From Thioclava marina (lineage in GTDB: Bacteria > Pseudomonadota > Alphaproteobacteria > Rhodobacterales > Rhodobacteraceae), in NCBI RefSeq assembly GCF_002020135.1, contig NZ_MPZS01000002.1, forward strand, positions 248,001 to 312,000: a stretch of 64,000 nucleotides of DNA, in the 5' to 3' direction. Below, piece after piece: positions 46,588 to 57,417 of this stretch. Every line of letters starts with the position of its first letter. The stretch's first letter is position 1. A program made the position numbers and the translations under genes. The notes beneath the pieces were generated by a model, which searched no databases, was not told where the DNA came from, and saw nothing but the letters and a program-made list of their open reading frames with translations.

Positions 46588-47781
46588 ATGAATATCCACG
46601 AATATCAGGCCAAACAGCTCCTCAAGAGCTACGGCGCTCCGGTCTCGGATGGCCGCGTCGTTCTCAAGGCTGAAGAAGCCAAAACCGCCGCGAGCGAGCT
46701 CGACGGCCCGCTCTGGGTCGTGAAGGCTCAGATCCACGCCGGCGGCCGTGGCAAAGGTCACTTCAAGGAGCCCGAAGCGGGTGAAAAGGGCGGCGTTCGC
46801 CTCGCCAAGTCGGTCGAAGAGGCCGAGACGCTGGCCAAGCAGATGCTCGGCAAGACCCTGGTGACGCACCAGACCGGTCCGGCCGGCAAGCAGGTCAACC
46901 GCATCTATATTGAAGACGGCTCGGACATCTCGCGCGAGCTGTATCTCGCGCTGCTCGTCGACCGCGCCACCTCGCGCATCTCGATCGTCGCCTCGACCGA
47001 AGGCGGCATGGACATCGAGGAAGTCGCGGCCTCGACCCCCGAAAAGATCCTGAGCTTCTCGATCGACCCGGCCACGGGCTACCAGGCCTTCCACGGCCGT
47101 CGCGTCGCGTTCTCGCTGGGCCTCGAAGGCCCGCAGGTCAAGCAGATGGTCGCGCTGCTCGGCAATCTCTACCGTGCCTTCACCGAGAAGGACATGGAGA
47201 TGCTCGAGATCAACCCGCTGATCGTGATGACCGACGGCAATCTCAAGGTTCTCGACGCCAAGCTCGGCTTCGACGGCAACGCCGTCTACCGCCACTCGGA
47301 CATCGCCGCGCTGCGCGACGAGACCGAAGAGGATCCGAAAGAACTCGAAGCCTCCAAGTACGACCTCAACTACATCGCGCTCGATGGTGAGATCGGCTGC
47401 ATGGTGAACGGTGCGGGCCTCGCGATGGCCACGATGGACATCATCAAGCTCTACGGCGCCGAGCCCGCGAACTTCCTCGACGTCGGCGGCGGCGCCACGA
47501 AAGAGAAAGTGACCGAGGCGTTCAAGATCATCACGTCGGATCCGAACGTCAAAGGCATCCTCGTGAACATCTTCGGCGGCATCATGCGCTGCGACATCAT
47601 CGCCGAGGGCGTTATCGCCGCGGTCAAGGAAGTCGGCCTGCAGGTCCCGCTCGTCGTGCGCCTCGAAGGCACCAACGTCGAGAAGGGCAAGGAAATCATC
47701 GCCAATTCCGGCCTCAACGTCATCGCCGCCGACAACCTGTCGGATGGCGCAGAGAAAATCGTCAAAGCGGTGAAGGGCTAA
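46588..47781 (+). CDS. sucC: Succinyl-CoA synthetase beta subunit
   Basis: 397 residues. N-terminal ATP-grasp domain ([39 protein letters not shown]), C-terminal ligase domain with [14 protein letters not shown] and [15 protein letters not shown]. With SucD it makes ATP (or GTP) from succinyl-CoA. ATG 46588 has AAGGATG context with no upstream in-frame competition except 46573. Four bases separate it from sucD. Confidence 0.97.
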   Translation: MNIHEYQAKQLLKSYGAPVSDGRVVLKAEEAKTAASELDGPLWVVKAQIHAGGRGKGHFKEPEAGEKGGVRLAKSVEEAETLAKQMLGKTLVTHQTGPAGKQVNRIYIEDGSDISRELYLALLVDRATSRISIVASTEGGMDIEEVAASTPEKILSFSIDPATGYQAFHGRRVAFSLGLEGPQVKQMVALLGNLYRAFTEKDMEMLEINPLIVMTDGNLKVLDAKLGFDGNAVYRHSDIAALRDETEEDPKELEASKYDLNYIALDGEIGCMVNGAGLAMATMDIIKLYGAEPANFLDVGGGATKEKVTEAFKIITSDPNVKGILVNIFGGIMRCDIIAEGVIAAVKEVGLQVPLVVRLEGTNVEKGKEIIANSGLNVIAADNLSDGAEKIVKAVKG

Positions 47782-47785
47782 TATC

Positions 47786-48673
47786 ATGGCAGTTCTCGTC
47801 AACGAAAACACCAAAGTCATCTGTCAGGGCTTCACCGGCTCGCAGGGCACGTTCCACTCGGAGCAGGCGATCGCTTACGGCACCAAGATGGTCGGCGGCG
47901 TGACCCCGGGCAAAGGCGGTCAGAAGCACCTCGACCTGCCGGTCTTCAACTCGGTGCACGAAGCCAAGGCCGTGACCGAAGCGAACGCGACCGTGATCTA
48001 CGTCCCCCCGCCCTTCGCGGCCGACTCGATCCTCGAGGCGATCGACGCGGAAATGGAACTGATCGTCTGCATCACCGAGGGGATCCCGGTCCTCGACATG
48101 ATGAAGGTCAAGCGCGCGCTGATCGACTCCAAGTCGCGCCTGATCGGCCCGAACTGCCCCGGTGTCATCACGCCCGACGCCTGCAAGATCGGCATCATGC
48201 CCGGCCACATCCACAAGCGCGGTTCGGTCGGCGTCGTGTCGCGCTCGGGCACGCTCACCTATGAGGCCGTGAAGCAGACCACCGACATGGGCCTCGGCCA
48301 GTCGTCGGCCGTCGGCATCGGCGGTGACCCGATCAAGGGCACCGAGCATATCGACGTGCTCGACATGTTCCTCGACGATCCGGAAACCCAGTCGATCATC
48401 ATGATCGGTGAAATCGGTGGTTCGGCGGAAGAAGAAGCCGCGGAATTCCTCGCCGAGCAGCGCAAGAAGGGCCGCTGGAAGCCGACCGCTGGCTTCATCG
48501 CGGGCCGCACGGCACCTCCGGGCCGCCGCATGGGCCATGCCGGCGCGATCGTCTCGGGCGGCAAGGGCGATGCAGAGTCGAAGATCGAAGCCATGAAATC
48601 GGCCGGTATCGTCGTCGCTGACAGCCCCGCCACGCTCGGCGAAGCCGTGATGAAGGCGATCAAGGGCGAATAA
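47786..48673 (+). CDS. sucD: Succinyl-CoA synthetase alpha subunit
   Basis: 295 residues. CoA-binding N-terminus ([20 protein letters not shown]), phosphohistidine His in [13 protein letters not shown] and the conserved [14 protein letters not shown]. It completes the succinyl-CoA synthetase. A hairpin at 48693-48714 lies downstream before the small lipoprotein gene. Confidence 0.97.
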   Translation: MAVLVNENTKVICQGFTGSQGTFHSEQAIAYGTKMVGGVTPGKGGQKHLDLPVFNSVHEAKAVTEANATVIYVPPPFAADSILEAIDAEMELIVCITEGIPVLDMMKVKRALIDSKSRLIGPNCPGVITPDACKIGIMPGHIHKRGSVGVVSRSGTLTYEAVKQTTDMGLGQSSAVGIGGDPIKGTEHIDVLDMFLDDPETQSIIMIGEIGGSAEEEAAEFLAEQRKKGRWKPTAGFIAGRTAPPGRRMGHAGAIVSGGKGDAESKIEAMKSAGIVVADSPATLGEAVMKAIKGE

Positions 48674-48692
48674 GCCCGAACTGAAGACAAGC

Positions 48693-48714
48693 GGGGCCGC
48701 GTTCGCGCGGCTCC
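48693..48714 (+). terminator. Hairpin between sucD and the lipoprotein gene (partial attenuator)
   Basis: GGGGCCGCG-TTCG-CGCGGCTCC forms 9 pairs with one G-T and a stable TTCG loop, 19 bases after the sucD stop. No T-run follows, so it may protect the 3' end of sucCD mRNA rather than end transcription. Confidence 0.4.
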
Positions 48715-48740
48715 GGTCTCACGAGGAAAGGACCGGACCC

Positions 48741-49169
48741 ATGCCACTCGCCAGAGCACGGCGCACCACCCGCCCGCTTACGGGGCTGGTTGCTTGCGCT
48801 CTGCTCGCAGGTTGCGTGGAGAGCCGGTCCGCCTCGATCGGGCCGGGGGGCACTCTCGCTCCCGCAGGCGCGCAGGCCTCTGATCTGACTGCGCATGCCC
48901 CTGCCCCGGCCGTGCCGCGCGACGAGCGTTCGCACGGCATGTTCCAGACCCTGACGGGCATCAATGGCGACGCGGTCGCGGCCGTTCAGCTCGGCACGAA
49001 ACCCGCCTATGTCTGGTTCGATCCCGTCGCAGCCCAGCCCGGCACGGTTGATCAGGCCCCGACGCGGATCTGCGCGAAGCGCGGCAGCCCGGTGCAAAGC
49101 TCTTACATCACGCGTCCGGAGGACAATGCTCCGGGGGTGCAGGTGCTCGTCGTGGAGTGCCTGTCATGA
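48741..49169 (+). CDS. Putative lipoprotein between sucD and sucA
   Basis: 142 residues. Signal peptide with lipobox LLAGC (Cys25), then a Gly/Ala/Pro-rich linker and a C-terminal domain with QTLTGINGDAVAAVQLGT and RICAKRGSPVQSSYIT ending VLVVECLS; the two Cys could form a disulfide. Ribosome site GAGGAAAGG. Same strand as sucCD and sucA, so likely in the operon. Unknown function. Confidence 0.75.
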   Translation: MPLARARRTTRPLTGLVACALLAGCVESRSASIGPGGTLAPAGAQASDLTAHAPAPAVPRDERSHGMFQTLTGINGDAVAAVQLGTKPAYVWFDPVAAQPGTVDQAPTRICAKRGSPVQSSYITRPEDNAPGVQVLVVECLS

Positions 49170-49367
49170 TGTGCCGCACGCCGGAGTTCCCTGCCATGCC
49201 CTGCTCCGCTCAAATCCACATTGTCCCGTTTGCCGTTGCGTGCCCCCTTGCGATCGCACCGGGCGGCAACCACGTGACACCCGATATCGCACCCCCGCTC
49301 ACACACGCGGCCCATCCCTGACCGGACCGCCACACAGTTTGATGTTCACCGCACCGAGGTGAGGAAA

Positions 49368-52322
49368 ATGACAGACCAATCCCCCAACGACCAGTTCAAT
49401 GCCTCGCAGTTCCTGCAAGGCGCGAATGCCGAGTACGTGGAGCAGCTCTATGCGAAATTCGTCGAGGATCCTTCCTCGGTCGATACCGCTTGGGCCGCGT
49501 TCTTCGCCTCGCTCGGCGATCCCGATCAGGATGTGAGGAAATCCGCCACGGGCGCGAGCTGGGAACGCACGGACTGGCCGCCGGTCGCCGCCGATGACCT
49601 CACCGCCGCGCTGACCGGCGAATGGCCGGTGATGGCAGAGGGCAAGGCCGCTGGCGAGAAGATCAAGAAGAAGGCCGCCGAGGCGGGTATCGCGCTGGAC
49701 GAAGCGGCGGTCAAACGCGCCGTGCTCGACTCGATCCGTGCCCTGATGATCATCCGCGCCTACCGGATCCGCGGCCATCTGAACGCCGATCTTGATCCGC
49801 TGGGCATGCGCGAGCATGAGCATCACCCCGAGCTCGACCCCAAGAGCTACGGCTTCACCGATGCCGACATGAATCGTCCGATCTTCATCGACAACGTGCT
49901 CGGCCTCGAGATTGCGTCGATGCGCCAGATCATCGACGTGCTCAAGCGGACCTATTGCGGCACCTTCGCGCTGCAATACATGCATATTTCCGACCCCGAG
50001 CAATCGGCCTGGCTGAAAGAGCGCATCGAAGGCTACGGCAAGGAAATCACCTTCACCAAGACCGGCCGCCGGGCGATCCTCAACAAGCTCGTCGAGGCGG
50101 AAGGGTTCGAGAAGTTCCTGCACGTCAAATACATGGGCACCAAGCGGTTCGGCCTCGACGGTGGCGAAGCGCTGATCCCGGCGATGGAGCAGATCATCAA
50201 GCGGGGCGGCCAGCTCGGTCTCGAAGAGATCGTGGTCGGCATGCCGCACCGCGGCCGCCTCTCGGTACTCGCGAACGTGCTGCAAAAGCCCTACCGCGCG
50301 ATCTTCCACGAATTCCAGGGCGGCTCGTTCAAACCCGAGGACGTGGACGGCTCGGGCGACGTGAAATATCACCTCGGCGCGTCGGCCGACCGTGAATTCG
50401 ATGGCAACAAGGTCCACCTGTCGCTGACGGCGAACCCCTCGCACCTCGAAGCGGTGAACCCCGTCGCGCTCGGCAAGGTGCGCGCCAAGCAGGACCAGCT
50501 CAACGATCAGGAGCATCGCACCAAGGTGCTCTCGGTTCTGCTGCATGGCGATGCGGCTTTCGCGGGCCAGGGCGTCGTGGCCGAGTGCTTCCAGCTCTCG
50601 GGCATCCGCGGCCACCGCACCGGCGGCACGATCCATATCGTCGTGAACAACCAGATCGGCTTCACCACCGCGCCGCACTTCTCGCGCTCCTCGCCCTATC
50701 CGACCGACATCGCCCTGATGGTGGAAGCCCCGATCTTCCACGTGAACGGCGACGATCCGGAGGCCGTCGTGCACGCTGCCCGCGTCGCGATCGAGTTCCG
50801 CCAGAAGTTCCACAAGGACGTTGTCCTCGACATCTTCTGCTACCGCCGCTTCGGTCACAACGAAGGCGACGAGCCGATGTTCACCAACCCGGTGATGTAC
50901 AAGTCGATCAAGACCCACAAAACGACGCTGCAGCTCTACACCGAACGTCTCGTGGCTGACGGGCTGATCCCCGAAGGCGAGATCGAGGACATGAAGGCCG
51001 CCTTCCAGTCGCACCTGAACGAAGAGTTCGAAGCCGGGAAGGTCTTCAAGCCCAACAAGGCCGACTGGCTCGATGGCCGCTGGTCGGGCATGGAGCAGGA
51101 GAAGGGCGAATACGAGCCCGGCAGCACCGCAATCGCGCCCGACACGTTCCAGGAGGTCGGCAAGGCGCTCGTGACCGCGCCCGATGGCTTCGCGATGCAC
51201 AAGACCGTCACGCGTCTGCTCGAAAACAAAAAGCAGATGTTCGAGACCGGGACCGGCTTCGACTGGGCAACCGCAGAGGCGCTCGCCTTCGGCTCGCTGG
51301 TGACCGAGGGCTACCCGGTGCGCCTGTCGGGTCAGGACGCGACGCGCGGCACCTTCTCGCAGCGTCACTCCGCCTTCATCGACCAGAACACCGAAGACCG
51401 CTACTACCCGCTCAACAATATCCGTGAGGGGCAGGCGCGCTACGAGGTGATCGACTCGATGCTCTCGGAATATGCGGTGCTCGGGTTCGAATACGGCTAC
51501 TCGCTGGCCGAGCCGAAGGCGCTCACGCTCTGGGAAGCCCAGTTCGGCGATTTCGCCAACGGTGCGCAGATCATGTTCGACCAGTTCATCAACTCGGGCG
51601 AACGCAAATGGCTGCGCATGTCGGGCCTCGTCTGCCTGCTGCCGCACGGCTTCGAAGGTCAGGGCCCCGAGCACTCCTCAGCGCGTCTCGAGCGCTACCT
51701 TCAGCTCTCGGCGGAAGACAACTGGATCGTCGCGAACTGCTCGACGCCGGCCAACTACTTCCACATCCTGCGCCGCCAGATCCATCGCGACTTCCGCAAG
51801 CCTCTGATCCTGATGACGCCGAAATCGCTGCTGCGTCACCCCAAATGCGTGTCGAAGGCCGAGGAGTTCACCACCGGCTCCACCTTCCACCGCGTTCTGT
51901 GGGACGATGCCGAGATGGGCAATTCGGATCTCAAGCTGAAGTCGGACGACAAGATCAAGCGCGTCGTGATCTCCTCGGGCAAGGTCTATTACGACCTGCT
52001 CGCGCAGCGCGACGAACGTGGCCTCGACGATGTCTACCTGCTGCGTCTGGAACAGTTCTACCCGTTCCCCGCCCAGGCGATGACCAAAGAGCTCACCCGC
52101 TTCAAGGATGCCGAGATCGTCTGGTGCCAGGAAGAGCCGAAGAACCAGGGCGCCTGGTCCTTCGTCGAACCCTATATCGAATGGGTTCTGGCCAAGATCG
52201 ACGCGAAACACGGACGTGCGCGCTATGCTGGTCGCGCGGCCTCGGCCTCGCCCGCAACGGGTCTGGCCAGCCGCCACAAGGCCGAGCAGGACGCGCTCGT
52301 CAACGATGCACTGGAGGGTTGA
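49368..52322 (+). CDS. sucA: 2-oxoglutarate dehydrogenase E1 component
   Basis: 984 residues. N-terminal [20 protein letters not shown] region [32 protein letters not shown], and the C-terminal pyrimidine-binding part with [19 protein letters not shown] and [16 protein letters not shown]. It decarboxylates 2-oxoglutarate with TPP. ATG 49368 has GAGGAAA just upstream. Starts the sucA-sucB-MAPEG-lpd run; sucB begins 4 bases after the stop. The 198 bases upstream (49170-49367) show no gene. Confidence 0.97.
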   Translation: MTDQSPNDQFNASQFLQGANAEYVEQLYAKFVEDPSSVDTAWAAFFASLGDPDQDVRKSATGASWERTDWPPVAADDLTAALTGEWPVMAEGKAAGEKIKKKAAEAGIALDEAAVKRAVLDSIRALMIIRAYRIRGHLNADLDPLGMREHEHHPELDPKSYGFTDADMNRPIFIDNVLGLEIASMRQIIDVLKRTYCGTFALQYMHISDPEQSAWLKERIEGYGKEITFTKTGRRAILNKLVEAEGFEKFLHVKYMGTKRFGLDGGEALIPAMEQIIKRGGQLGLEEIVVGMPHRGRLSVLANVLQKPYRAIFHEFQGGSFKPEDVDGSGDVKYHLGASADREFDGNKVHLSLTANPSHLEAVNPVALGKVRAKQDQLNDQEHRTKVLSVLLHGDAAFAGQGVVAECFQLSGIRGHRTGGTIHIVVNNQIGFTTAPHFSRSSPYPTDIALMVEAPIFHVNGDDPEAVVHAARVAIEFRQKFHKDVVLDIFCYRRFGHNEGDEPMFTNPVMYKSIKTHKTTLQLYTERLVADGLIPEGEIEDMKAAFQSHLNEEFEAGKVFKPNKADWLDGRWSGMEQEKGEYEPGSTAIAPDTFQEVGKALVTAPDGFAMHKTVTRLLENKKQMFETGTGFDWATAEALAFGSLVTEGYPVRLSGQDATRGTFSQRHSAFIDQNTEDRYYPLNNIREGQARYEVIDSMLSEYAVLGFEYGYSLAEPKALTLWEAQFGDFANGAQIMFDQFINSGERKWLRMSGLVCLLPHGFEGQGPEHSSARLERYLQLSAEDNWIVANCSTPANYFHILRRQIHRDFRKPLILMTPKSLLRHPKCVSKAEEFTTGSTFHRVLWDDAEMGNSDLKLKSDDKIKRVVISSGKVYYDLLAQRDERGLDDVYLLRLEQFYPFPAQAMTKELTRFKDAEIVWCQEEPKNQGAWSFVEPYIEWVLAKIDAKHGRARYAGRAASASPATGLASRHKAEQDALVNDALEG

Positions 52323-52326
52323 ACCG

Positions 52327-53847
52327 ATGTCCACTGAAGTCCGCGTTCCCACGCTCGGAGAGAGCGTCACGGAAGCCACCGTCGCCACCTGGTTCAAGAA
52401 ACCGGGTGATGCGGTCGCCGCCGACGAGATGCTCTGCGAGCTCGAAACCGACAAGGTGACGGTCGAGGTTCCCTCGCCCGCCGCCGGCACGCTTGGCGAG
52501 ATCGTCGCCGCCGAAGGCGACACGGTGGGCGTTGCAGCCCTTCTCGCCACGATCGAAGAGGCGGGGGCTGCGGCCGCCGCTCCGAAGCAGGAAGACAAAC
52601 CGGCGGCGGCAGCCGCCCAACCCCAATCGAATGAGGGAAAGATGGTCGATGTGATGGTGCCCAGCCTTGGTGAATCGGTCACCGAGGCAACGGTTTCGAC
52701 GTGGTTCAAGAAGGTCGGCGACACGGTCGCGGCCGATGAGATGCTGTGCGAACTCGAGACCGACAAGGTCTCGGTCGAGGTTCCCGCCCCCGCCGCGGGC
52801 GTGCTGACCGAGATCGTCGCCGCGGAAGGCACGACCGTCGACGCCTCGGCCAAGCTCGCCGTGATCTCCGAGGGCGCCTCGGCTGGGGCTGCTGCACCCG
52901 CCGCCGCCGCTCCGGCCGAAGCCGCTCCGGCGTCGGCTGGCGGGAAAGACGTCGAAGATGCGCCTTCGGCCAAGAAGCTGATGGCCGAGAAGGGCATCGA
53001 CCCGGCCTCGGTTCAGGGCTCTGGCAAGGATGGCCGGATCATGAAGGAAGATGTGGCCAAGGCGGCCGACGCTCCGAAACCGGCGACCGTCGCCGTGGCC
53101 CCGGCCCCGGCGCAGGCTCCGCGCGGGCCGGTCAATGCAGACGATGCCAGCCGCGAAGAGCGCGTGAAGATGACCCGCTTGCGCGCGACCATCGCCAAGC
53201 GTCTCAAGGACAGCCAGAACACCGCCGCGATGCTCACCACCTATAACGAGGTGGACATGTCGGGCGTGATGAACCTGCGCAACGAGTACAAGACCCTCTT
53301 CGAGAAGAAGCACGGCGTCAAACTCGGCTTCATGTCCTTCTTCGTGAAGGCCTGCTGCCACGCGCTCAAGGAAGTGCCGGAAGTCAACGCAGAGATCGAC
53401 GGCAACGAGATCGTCTACAAGAACTATGTCCATATGGGCGTGGCGGTGGGCACGCCCAATGGTCTCGTCGTGCCGGTCGTGCGTGACGCCGACCAGCTGA
53501 GCTTCGCCTCGATCGAGAAGCAGATCGCCGAATACGGCGTGCGTGCGCGCGACGGGAAGCTGTCGATGGCCGAGATGCAGGGCGGCTCCTTCACCATCTC
53601 GAACGGTGGCGTCTACGGCTCTCTGATGTCCTCGCCGATCCTCAACCCGCCGCAATCGGGCATCCTCGGCATGCACAAGATCCAGGAGCGCCCGATGGTC
53701 GAAAACGGCCAGATCGTCATCAAACCGATGATGTATCTCGCGCTGAGCTACGACCACCGCATCGTCGACGGCAAAGGCGCCGTGACCTTCCTCGTGCGCG
53801 TCAAGGAAGCGCTGGAAGACCCGCGCCGCCTGCTGATGGATCTGTAA
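52327..53847 (+). CDS. sucB: Dihydrolipoyl succinyltransferase (E2) with two lipoyl domains
   Basis: 506 residues. Two lipoyl domains, with lipoylated lysines K43 and K147 in identical ELETDK motifs, are joined by Ala/Pro linkers. An E1/E3-binding domain ([18 protein letters not shown]) follows. The CoA-acyltransferase core ends with [13 protein letters not shown]. The two lipoyl domains are nearly identical and offset by 104 residues, so they arose by internal duplication, a feature reported for some alphaproteobacterial E2 proteins. Together with SucA and Lpd it converts 2-oxoglutarate to succinyl-CoA. Confidence 0.96.
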   Translation: MSTEVRVPTLGESVTEATVATWFKKPGDAVAADEMLCELETDKVTVEVPSPAAGTLGEIVAAEGDTVGVAALLATIEEAGAAAAAPKQEDKPAAAAAQPQSNEGKMVDVMVPSLGESVTEATVSTWFKKVGDTVAADEMLCELETDKVSVEVPAPAAGVLTEIVAAEGTTVDASAKLAVISEGASAGAAAPAAAAPAEAAPASAGGKDVEDAPSAKKLMAEKGIDPASVQGSGKDGRIMKEDVAKAADAPKPATVAVAPAPAQAPRGPVNADDASREERVKMTRLRATIAKRLKDSQNTAAMLTTYNEVDMSGVMNLRNEYKTLFEKKHGVKLGFMSFFVKACCHALKEVPEVNAEIDGNEIVYKNYVHMGVAVGTPNGLVVPVVRDADQLSFASIEKQIAEYGVRARDGKLSMAEMQGGSFTISNGGVYGSLMSSPILNPPQSGILGMHKIQERPMVENGQIVIKPMMYLALSYDHRIVDGKGAVTFLVRVKEALEDPRRLLMDL

Positions 53848-53880
53848 AGACAGGAACGAAGGCGGCACTCCCTGCCCCTT

Positions 53881-53909
53881 CCTCTTGGTCCAAATATCCC
53901 CGGGGGGTC
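53881..53909 (-). repeat. Dispersed intergenic repeat, copy D
   Basis: On the minus strand it reads CCCCGGGGATATTTGGACCAA followed by GAGG, 33 bases after the sucB stop. Core and register agree with copies A-C. It is flanked by a long G-run (53901-53918). Confidence 0.55.
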
Positions 53910-53959
53910 CGGGGGGGGCAGGCAGCCCCCCGGTCCGCCCTCTCCACCGGGAGCGACAC

Positions 53960-54352
53960 ATGACCCCCGAACTCACCACCCTCGCCCTTGCGCTGCTTCT
54001 CCATCTCGGCCTGATGGTCGCCTATTCGATCAAGGCCAATACCGAGCTGGGCACGCGCTACCCGCTGAGCCCGCGCGACAAGGCCGCACCTGAGATATCG
54101 GTCCTGCTGGGGCGGTTGCAGCGCACGGTGAACAACTCCTTCGAGGGGTTGATCCTCTTCACCCCTGCGGTGCTGATCGTGGTGCTCTCGGGCCAGGCCG
54201 ATCAGACGACGGCGGGCGCGGCGGTCTGCTTCCTGATCGCGCGCGTCCTCTATATCCCGGCCTATCTGATGGGGCTCGTGCCCTGGCGCTCGCTCGTCTG
54301 GGGCTTTTCGTTTTTCGCAATCCTGGCGCTGGTCGTGGCCGCGCTGATCTGA
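53960..54352 (+). CDS. MAPEG-family membrane protein
   Basis: 130 residues, four hydrophobic segments. MAPEG pattern: NTELGTRYPLSPRD, RLQRTVNNSFEGLILFTPA and ARVLYIPAYLMGLVPWRSL. MAPEG proteins include glutathione transferases and small-molecule-binding proteins of the inner membrane. It is inserted between sucB and lpd in the same direction, with 112 bases upstream and 49 bases to lpd. Confidence 0.88.
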   Translation: MTPELTTLALALLLHLGLMVAYSIKANTELGTRYPLSPRDKAAPEISVLLGRLQRTVNNSFEGLILFTPAVLIVVLSGQADQTTAGAAVCFLIARVLYIPAYLMGLVPWRSLVWGFSFFAILALVVAALI

Positions 54353-54401
54353 ACACCCGCGCGGGTCTCCGCGCGCCAAAGACTTCTAAGGAGCAAGACC
54401 A

Positions 54402-55790
54402 ATGGCAGACTATGATGTGATCGTGATCGGCGGCGGCCCGGGCGGCTATGTCTGCGCCATCCGCTGCGCGCAGCTGGGCCTCAAGACGGCCTGTGTCGAG
54501 GGCCGCGAGACCCTGGGCGGCACCTGCCTCAACGTGGGCTGCATCCCCTCGAAAGCGCTGCTGCACGCCACCCATTCGCTGCACGAGGCCGAGCACAACT
54601 TCGCCAAGATGGGCCTGAAGGGCAAAGCTCCCTCGGTCGACTGGAAGCAGATGCAGGCCTACAAGCAGGACGTGATCGACGGCAACACCAAGGGTATCGA
54701 GTTCCTGTTCAAGAAGAACAAGATCGACTGGCTCAAGGGCTGGGGCTCGATCCCGGCTGCCGGTCAGGTGAAGGTCGGCGACGAGGTCCACAACGCGAAG
54801 AGCATCGTTATCGCGACCGGCTCCGAGCCCGCCTCGCTGCCCGGCATCGAGATCGACGAGAAGACCGTCGTGACCTCGACCGGTGCGCTCTCGCTGCCGA
54901 AAGTGCCGAAGTCGATGGTGGTGATCGGCGCGGGCGTCATCGGCCTTGAGATGGGCTCGGTCTATGCCCGCCTCGGCGCCGAGGTGACCGTGGTCGAGTA
55001 TCTCGACGCGATCACCCCCGGCATGGATGGCGAGGTTGCCCGCAACTTCCAGAAGATCCTGTCCAAGCAGGGCCTCAAATTCGTGCTCGGCGCCGCCGTG
55101 CAGGGTGTCGAGGTCAAAGGCGGCAAGGCGACCGTCAAATACCAGCTCCGCAAGGACGAGAGCGAGGCCACCCTCGACGCCGAAACCGTGCTCGTCGCGA
55201 CGGGCCGCAAGCCCTACACCGATGGCCTCGGTCTTGAGGGCGCGGGCGTCGAGATGCTGCCGCGCGGTCAGATCAAGACCGACGCGCATTGGGCGACCAA
55301 TGTGAAGGGCATCTACGCGATCGGCGACGCGATCGTCGGCCCGATGCTCGCGCACAAGGCCGAGGACGAGGGCATGGCGGTGGCCGAGGTCATCGCCGGC
55401 AAGCACGGCCACGTCAATTACGACGTGATCCCCGGCGTGATCTACACCACCCCCGAGGTCGCCTCGGTCGGCAAGACCGAAGAAGCGCTCAAGCAGGAGG
55501 GCCGCGCCTACAAGGTCGGCAAGTTCTCCTTCATGGGCAATGGCCGCGCCAAGGCGGTGTTCCAGTCGGAAGGCTTCGTGAAGCTGATCGCGGACAAGGA
55601 AACCGACCGCATCCTCGGCTGCCACATCATCGGCCCCGGCGCCGGCGACCTGATCCACGAGATCTGCGTGGCGATGGAATTCGGCGCCTCCGCGCAGGAC
55701 GTGGCGCTGACCTGCCATGCCCACCCGACCTTCTCGGAGGCAGTGCGCGAGGCGGCACTGGCTTGCGGTGACGGTGCGATCCACGCCTGA
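54402..55790 (+). CDS. lpd: Dihydrolipoyl dehydrogenase (E3)
   Basis: 462 residues. FAD motif [18 protein letters not shown] (about 8-25), redox disulfide [19 protein letters not shown] motif [20 protein letters not shown], and the C-terminal catalytic His-Glu in [16 protein letters not shown]. It reoxidises the lipoyl groups of SucB and probably other 2-oxoacid dehydrogenases. AAGGAG lies 9 bases upstream of ATG 54402. Confidence 0.97.
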   Translation: MADYDVIVIGGGPGGYVCAIRCAQLGLKTACVEGRETLGGTCLNVGCIPSKALLHATHSLHEAEHNFAKMGLKGKAPSVDWKQMQAYKQDVIDGNTKGIEFLFKKNKIDWLKGWGSIPAAGQVKVGDEVHNAKSIVIATGSEPASLPGIEIDEKTVVTSTGALSLPKVPKSMVVIGAGVIGLEMGSVYARLGAEVTVVEYLDAITPGMDGEVARNFQKILSKQGLKFVLGAAVQGVEVKGGKATVKYQLRKDESEATLDAETVLVATGRKPYTDGLGLEGAGVEMLPRGQIKTDAHWATNVKGIYAIGDAIVGPMLAHKAEDEGMAVAEVIAGKHGHVNYDVIPGVIYTTPEVASVGKTEEALKQEGRAYKVGKFSFMGNGRAKAVFQSEGFVKLIADKETDRILGCHIIGPGAGDLIHEICVAMEFGASAQDVALTCHAHPTFSEAVREAALACGDGAIHA

Positions 55791-55859
55791 TTGAGGGTCG
55801 CCCGGTAAACAATTGCCGGGTTAGAGCCCTATTCAGGCCGCAAATGACAGCGACTCTCG

Positions 55860-55889
55860 ATAGGCCCGTGGCGTCTCGCCCGGGCCTAT
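55860..55889 (+). terminator. Candidate terminator/hairpin downstream of lpd
   Basis: ATAGGCCCG / CGGGCCTAT pair across a 12-base loop and are followed by TTGAGTTTGAG. A second smaller stem CCCGG/CCGGG is at 55801-55820. It lies upstream of the TerB gene; if that gene started earlier (GTG/ATG at 55844) the hairpin would be inside it, which supports ATG 55913. Confidence 0.45.
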
Positions 55890-55912
55890 TTGAGTTTGAG
55901 TTGGAGCCTGTC

Positions 55913-56755
55913 ATGCACCCCAGATCCATTCCGGCGCTCGTTCTCCTTGCGGCGCTGGCGACCACGGCGACACAGGCCGAAGCCCGCGGCAGGCTCGGTC
56001 ATAGCGAGTTTCTCGAATTCGTCGCCGCCATCCCGCTCCCAGATCCGGACGGCAAGGGCGCATTGTCGCTCTGCGCGCTGAAGACGAAAAACCATGTATT
56101 CGGCATTCCGATCTATTACAGCCCCGATGGCTACGCGATGGCCGCGGGCAAATGCGACGCAGGGCAATATTACCCCATCACGGCCGAAAAGCTCGCAGCG
56201 GGCAAGCAGGCGGGGATCTTCCCGGCCGATCTGCCCGACGAGCCTCAGCTCAGCACGGCGCAGAAGATGAACGGCTATATCACCTTCGGTGCGATCGGTT
56301 TTCTCCTGCTGATGCTGCTGCGCGCGCGGCTGGGCCAGGGTCGGGCCGCAAAGCCGCGCAAAGCTGCGCTCGGAGCGCTCCCCCCGGTCGCGCAGCGCAT
56401 CGCGGATGTGACCTGCGCGATGGCCAAGGCCGATGGCGCGGTCAGCCCCCACGAGGTCGCCACGATCGCAAGCATCGTCACAAGGCTGACCGGAGAAGAC
56501 TGCGATCCGCGCCTGATCGCCGAAATCGCGGAGATGTCGCGCAGCGATCTGCAACCGGCGGATTTCCGAGCCCTCGGCAAGGGGCTGAAAACCGAGGCGA
56601 AAGAGCTGGTGCTGCGTGCCGCGATGCTGGTCGCGATGGCCGATGGGAAATTCGAGAAAGCCGAGATCGCCTTCATCTCGCAGCTCTCCAAGGCCTTCAA
56701 GATCTCGCCCGAGCGTCGCACCGCACTGCTGCATGGCTCTGCCGTGCCCGCTTGA
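55913..56755 (+). CDS. TerB-like membrane protein
   Basis: 280 residues. N-terminal signal/anchor (SIPALVLLAALATTATQAEA), a periplasmic stretch with two Cys (LCALKTKNH, GKCDAGQYYP), a membrane segment (ITFGAIGFLLLMLLRARLG), and a cytosolic C-terminal TerB-like domain. That domain is seen in VAQRIADVTCAMAKADGAVS, the acidic metal-binding helix, and LVLRAAMLVAMADGKFEKAE. TerB proteins bind metals and belong to tellurite-type stress systems. ATG 55913 has TGGAG 7 bases upstream. Confidence 0.78.
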   Translation: MHPRSIPALVLLAALATTATQAEARGRLGHSEFLEFVAAIPLPDPDGKGALSLCALKTKNHVFGIPIYYSPDGYAMAAGKCDAGQYYPITAEKLAAGKQAGIFPADLPDEPQLSTAQKMNGYITFGAIGFLLLMLLRARLGQGRAAKPRKAALGALPPVAQRIADVTCAMAKADGAVSPHEVATIASIVTRLTGEDCDPRLIAEIAEMSRSDLQPADFRALGKGLKTEAKELVLRAAMLVAMADGKFEKAEIAFISQLSKAFKISPERRTALLHGSAVPA

Positions 56756-56773
56756 GAGGCAAGTGCCACACAA

Positions 56774-56805
56774 GACAAGGGGCGGCACGGAGGCCGCCCC
56801 TTGTC
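56774..56805. terminator. Bidirectional terminator between TerB and thioesterase genes
   Basis: GACAAGGGGCGGC / GCCGCCCCTTGTC is a 13-bp perfect stem with a 6-base loop ACGGAG. It lies between the convergent genes ending at 56755 and 56841. Confidence 0.75.
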
Positions 56806-56840
56806 GTTCGGAAGGCACGATGACAAAGCGCCTGGCGGCC

Positions 56841-57344
56841 TCAATCCTCGTCGTGATCGGCCGCAGCTTCCATCTTAGCGGCGAATTCCCGGCGCAGTGC
56901 CCGGCGCAGCTCGGCCGCGTGCCAGCGGTGCTTTTCTTCCTTCGTCGCGGGCTCCAGTTTGGGCACTTCGGCGGGTTTGCCGTTTTCATCCACCGCGACC
57001 ATCGTGAAATAGCAGCTATTGGTGTGGCGCCGCGTGCCGGCGGTGATGTTCTCGGCCTCGACCCGAATACCGACCTCCATCGAGGTGCGCCCGGTATGAT
57101 TCACGCTGGCCCGAAACGTCACCAGCTCGCCCACATTGATCGGTTGCTGGAAGGTCACCTGATCGACGCTCAGCGTCACCGCGTAGCGCTGCGAGTAGCG
57201 CGAGGCGAGCGAGAACGCGACCCGGTCGAGCCAGTTCAGCAGCGCGCCCCCGTGAACCTTGCCGGAGAAATTCGCCTGATCTGGCGTCATCAGCACGGTC
57301 ATCACGAGGCGCTTGCGGTCCTCGAAGCTCAGCGTTTCGGTCAT
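56841..57344 (-). CDS. Acyl-CoA thioesterase (hot-dog fold, YciA/BFIT type)
   Basis: 167 residues with the hot-dog acyl-CoA hydrolase motif DQANFSGKVHGGALLNWLDR (about 22-41, active-site Asn/Asp region) and GTRRHTNSCYFTMVAVDENG. It hydrolyses acyl-CoA to free acid and CoA. A C-terminal helical charged tail ends in DHDED. Cytosolic; no operon partner. Confidence 0.86.
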   Translation of the reverse strand: MTETLSFEDRKRLVMTVLMTPDQANFSGKVHGGALLNWLDRVAFSLASRYSQRYAVTLSVDQVTFQQPINVGELVTFRASVNHTGRTSMEVGIRVEAENITAGTRRHTNSCYFTMVAVDENGKPAEVPKLEPATKEEKHRWHAAELRRALRREFAAKMEAAADHDED

Positions 57345-57417
57345 GGATGTCCCTCGTCATTTTCGCGCGATTTGGCCCAAAGCGGGGCACAGGGTCAATC
57401 AGGGCAAATGCGCGCAC

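Noticed and set aside
55844-55912. Earlier start for the TerB-like gene
   Set aside because: It would include a hairpin and lacks a ribosome site. ATG 55913 has TGGAG upstream and begins a proper signal sequence.
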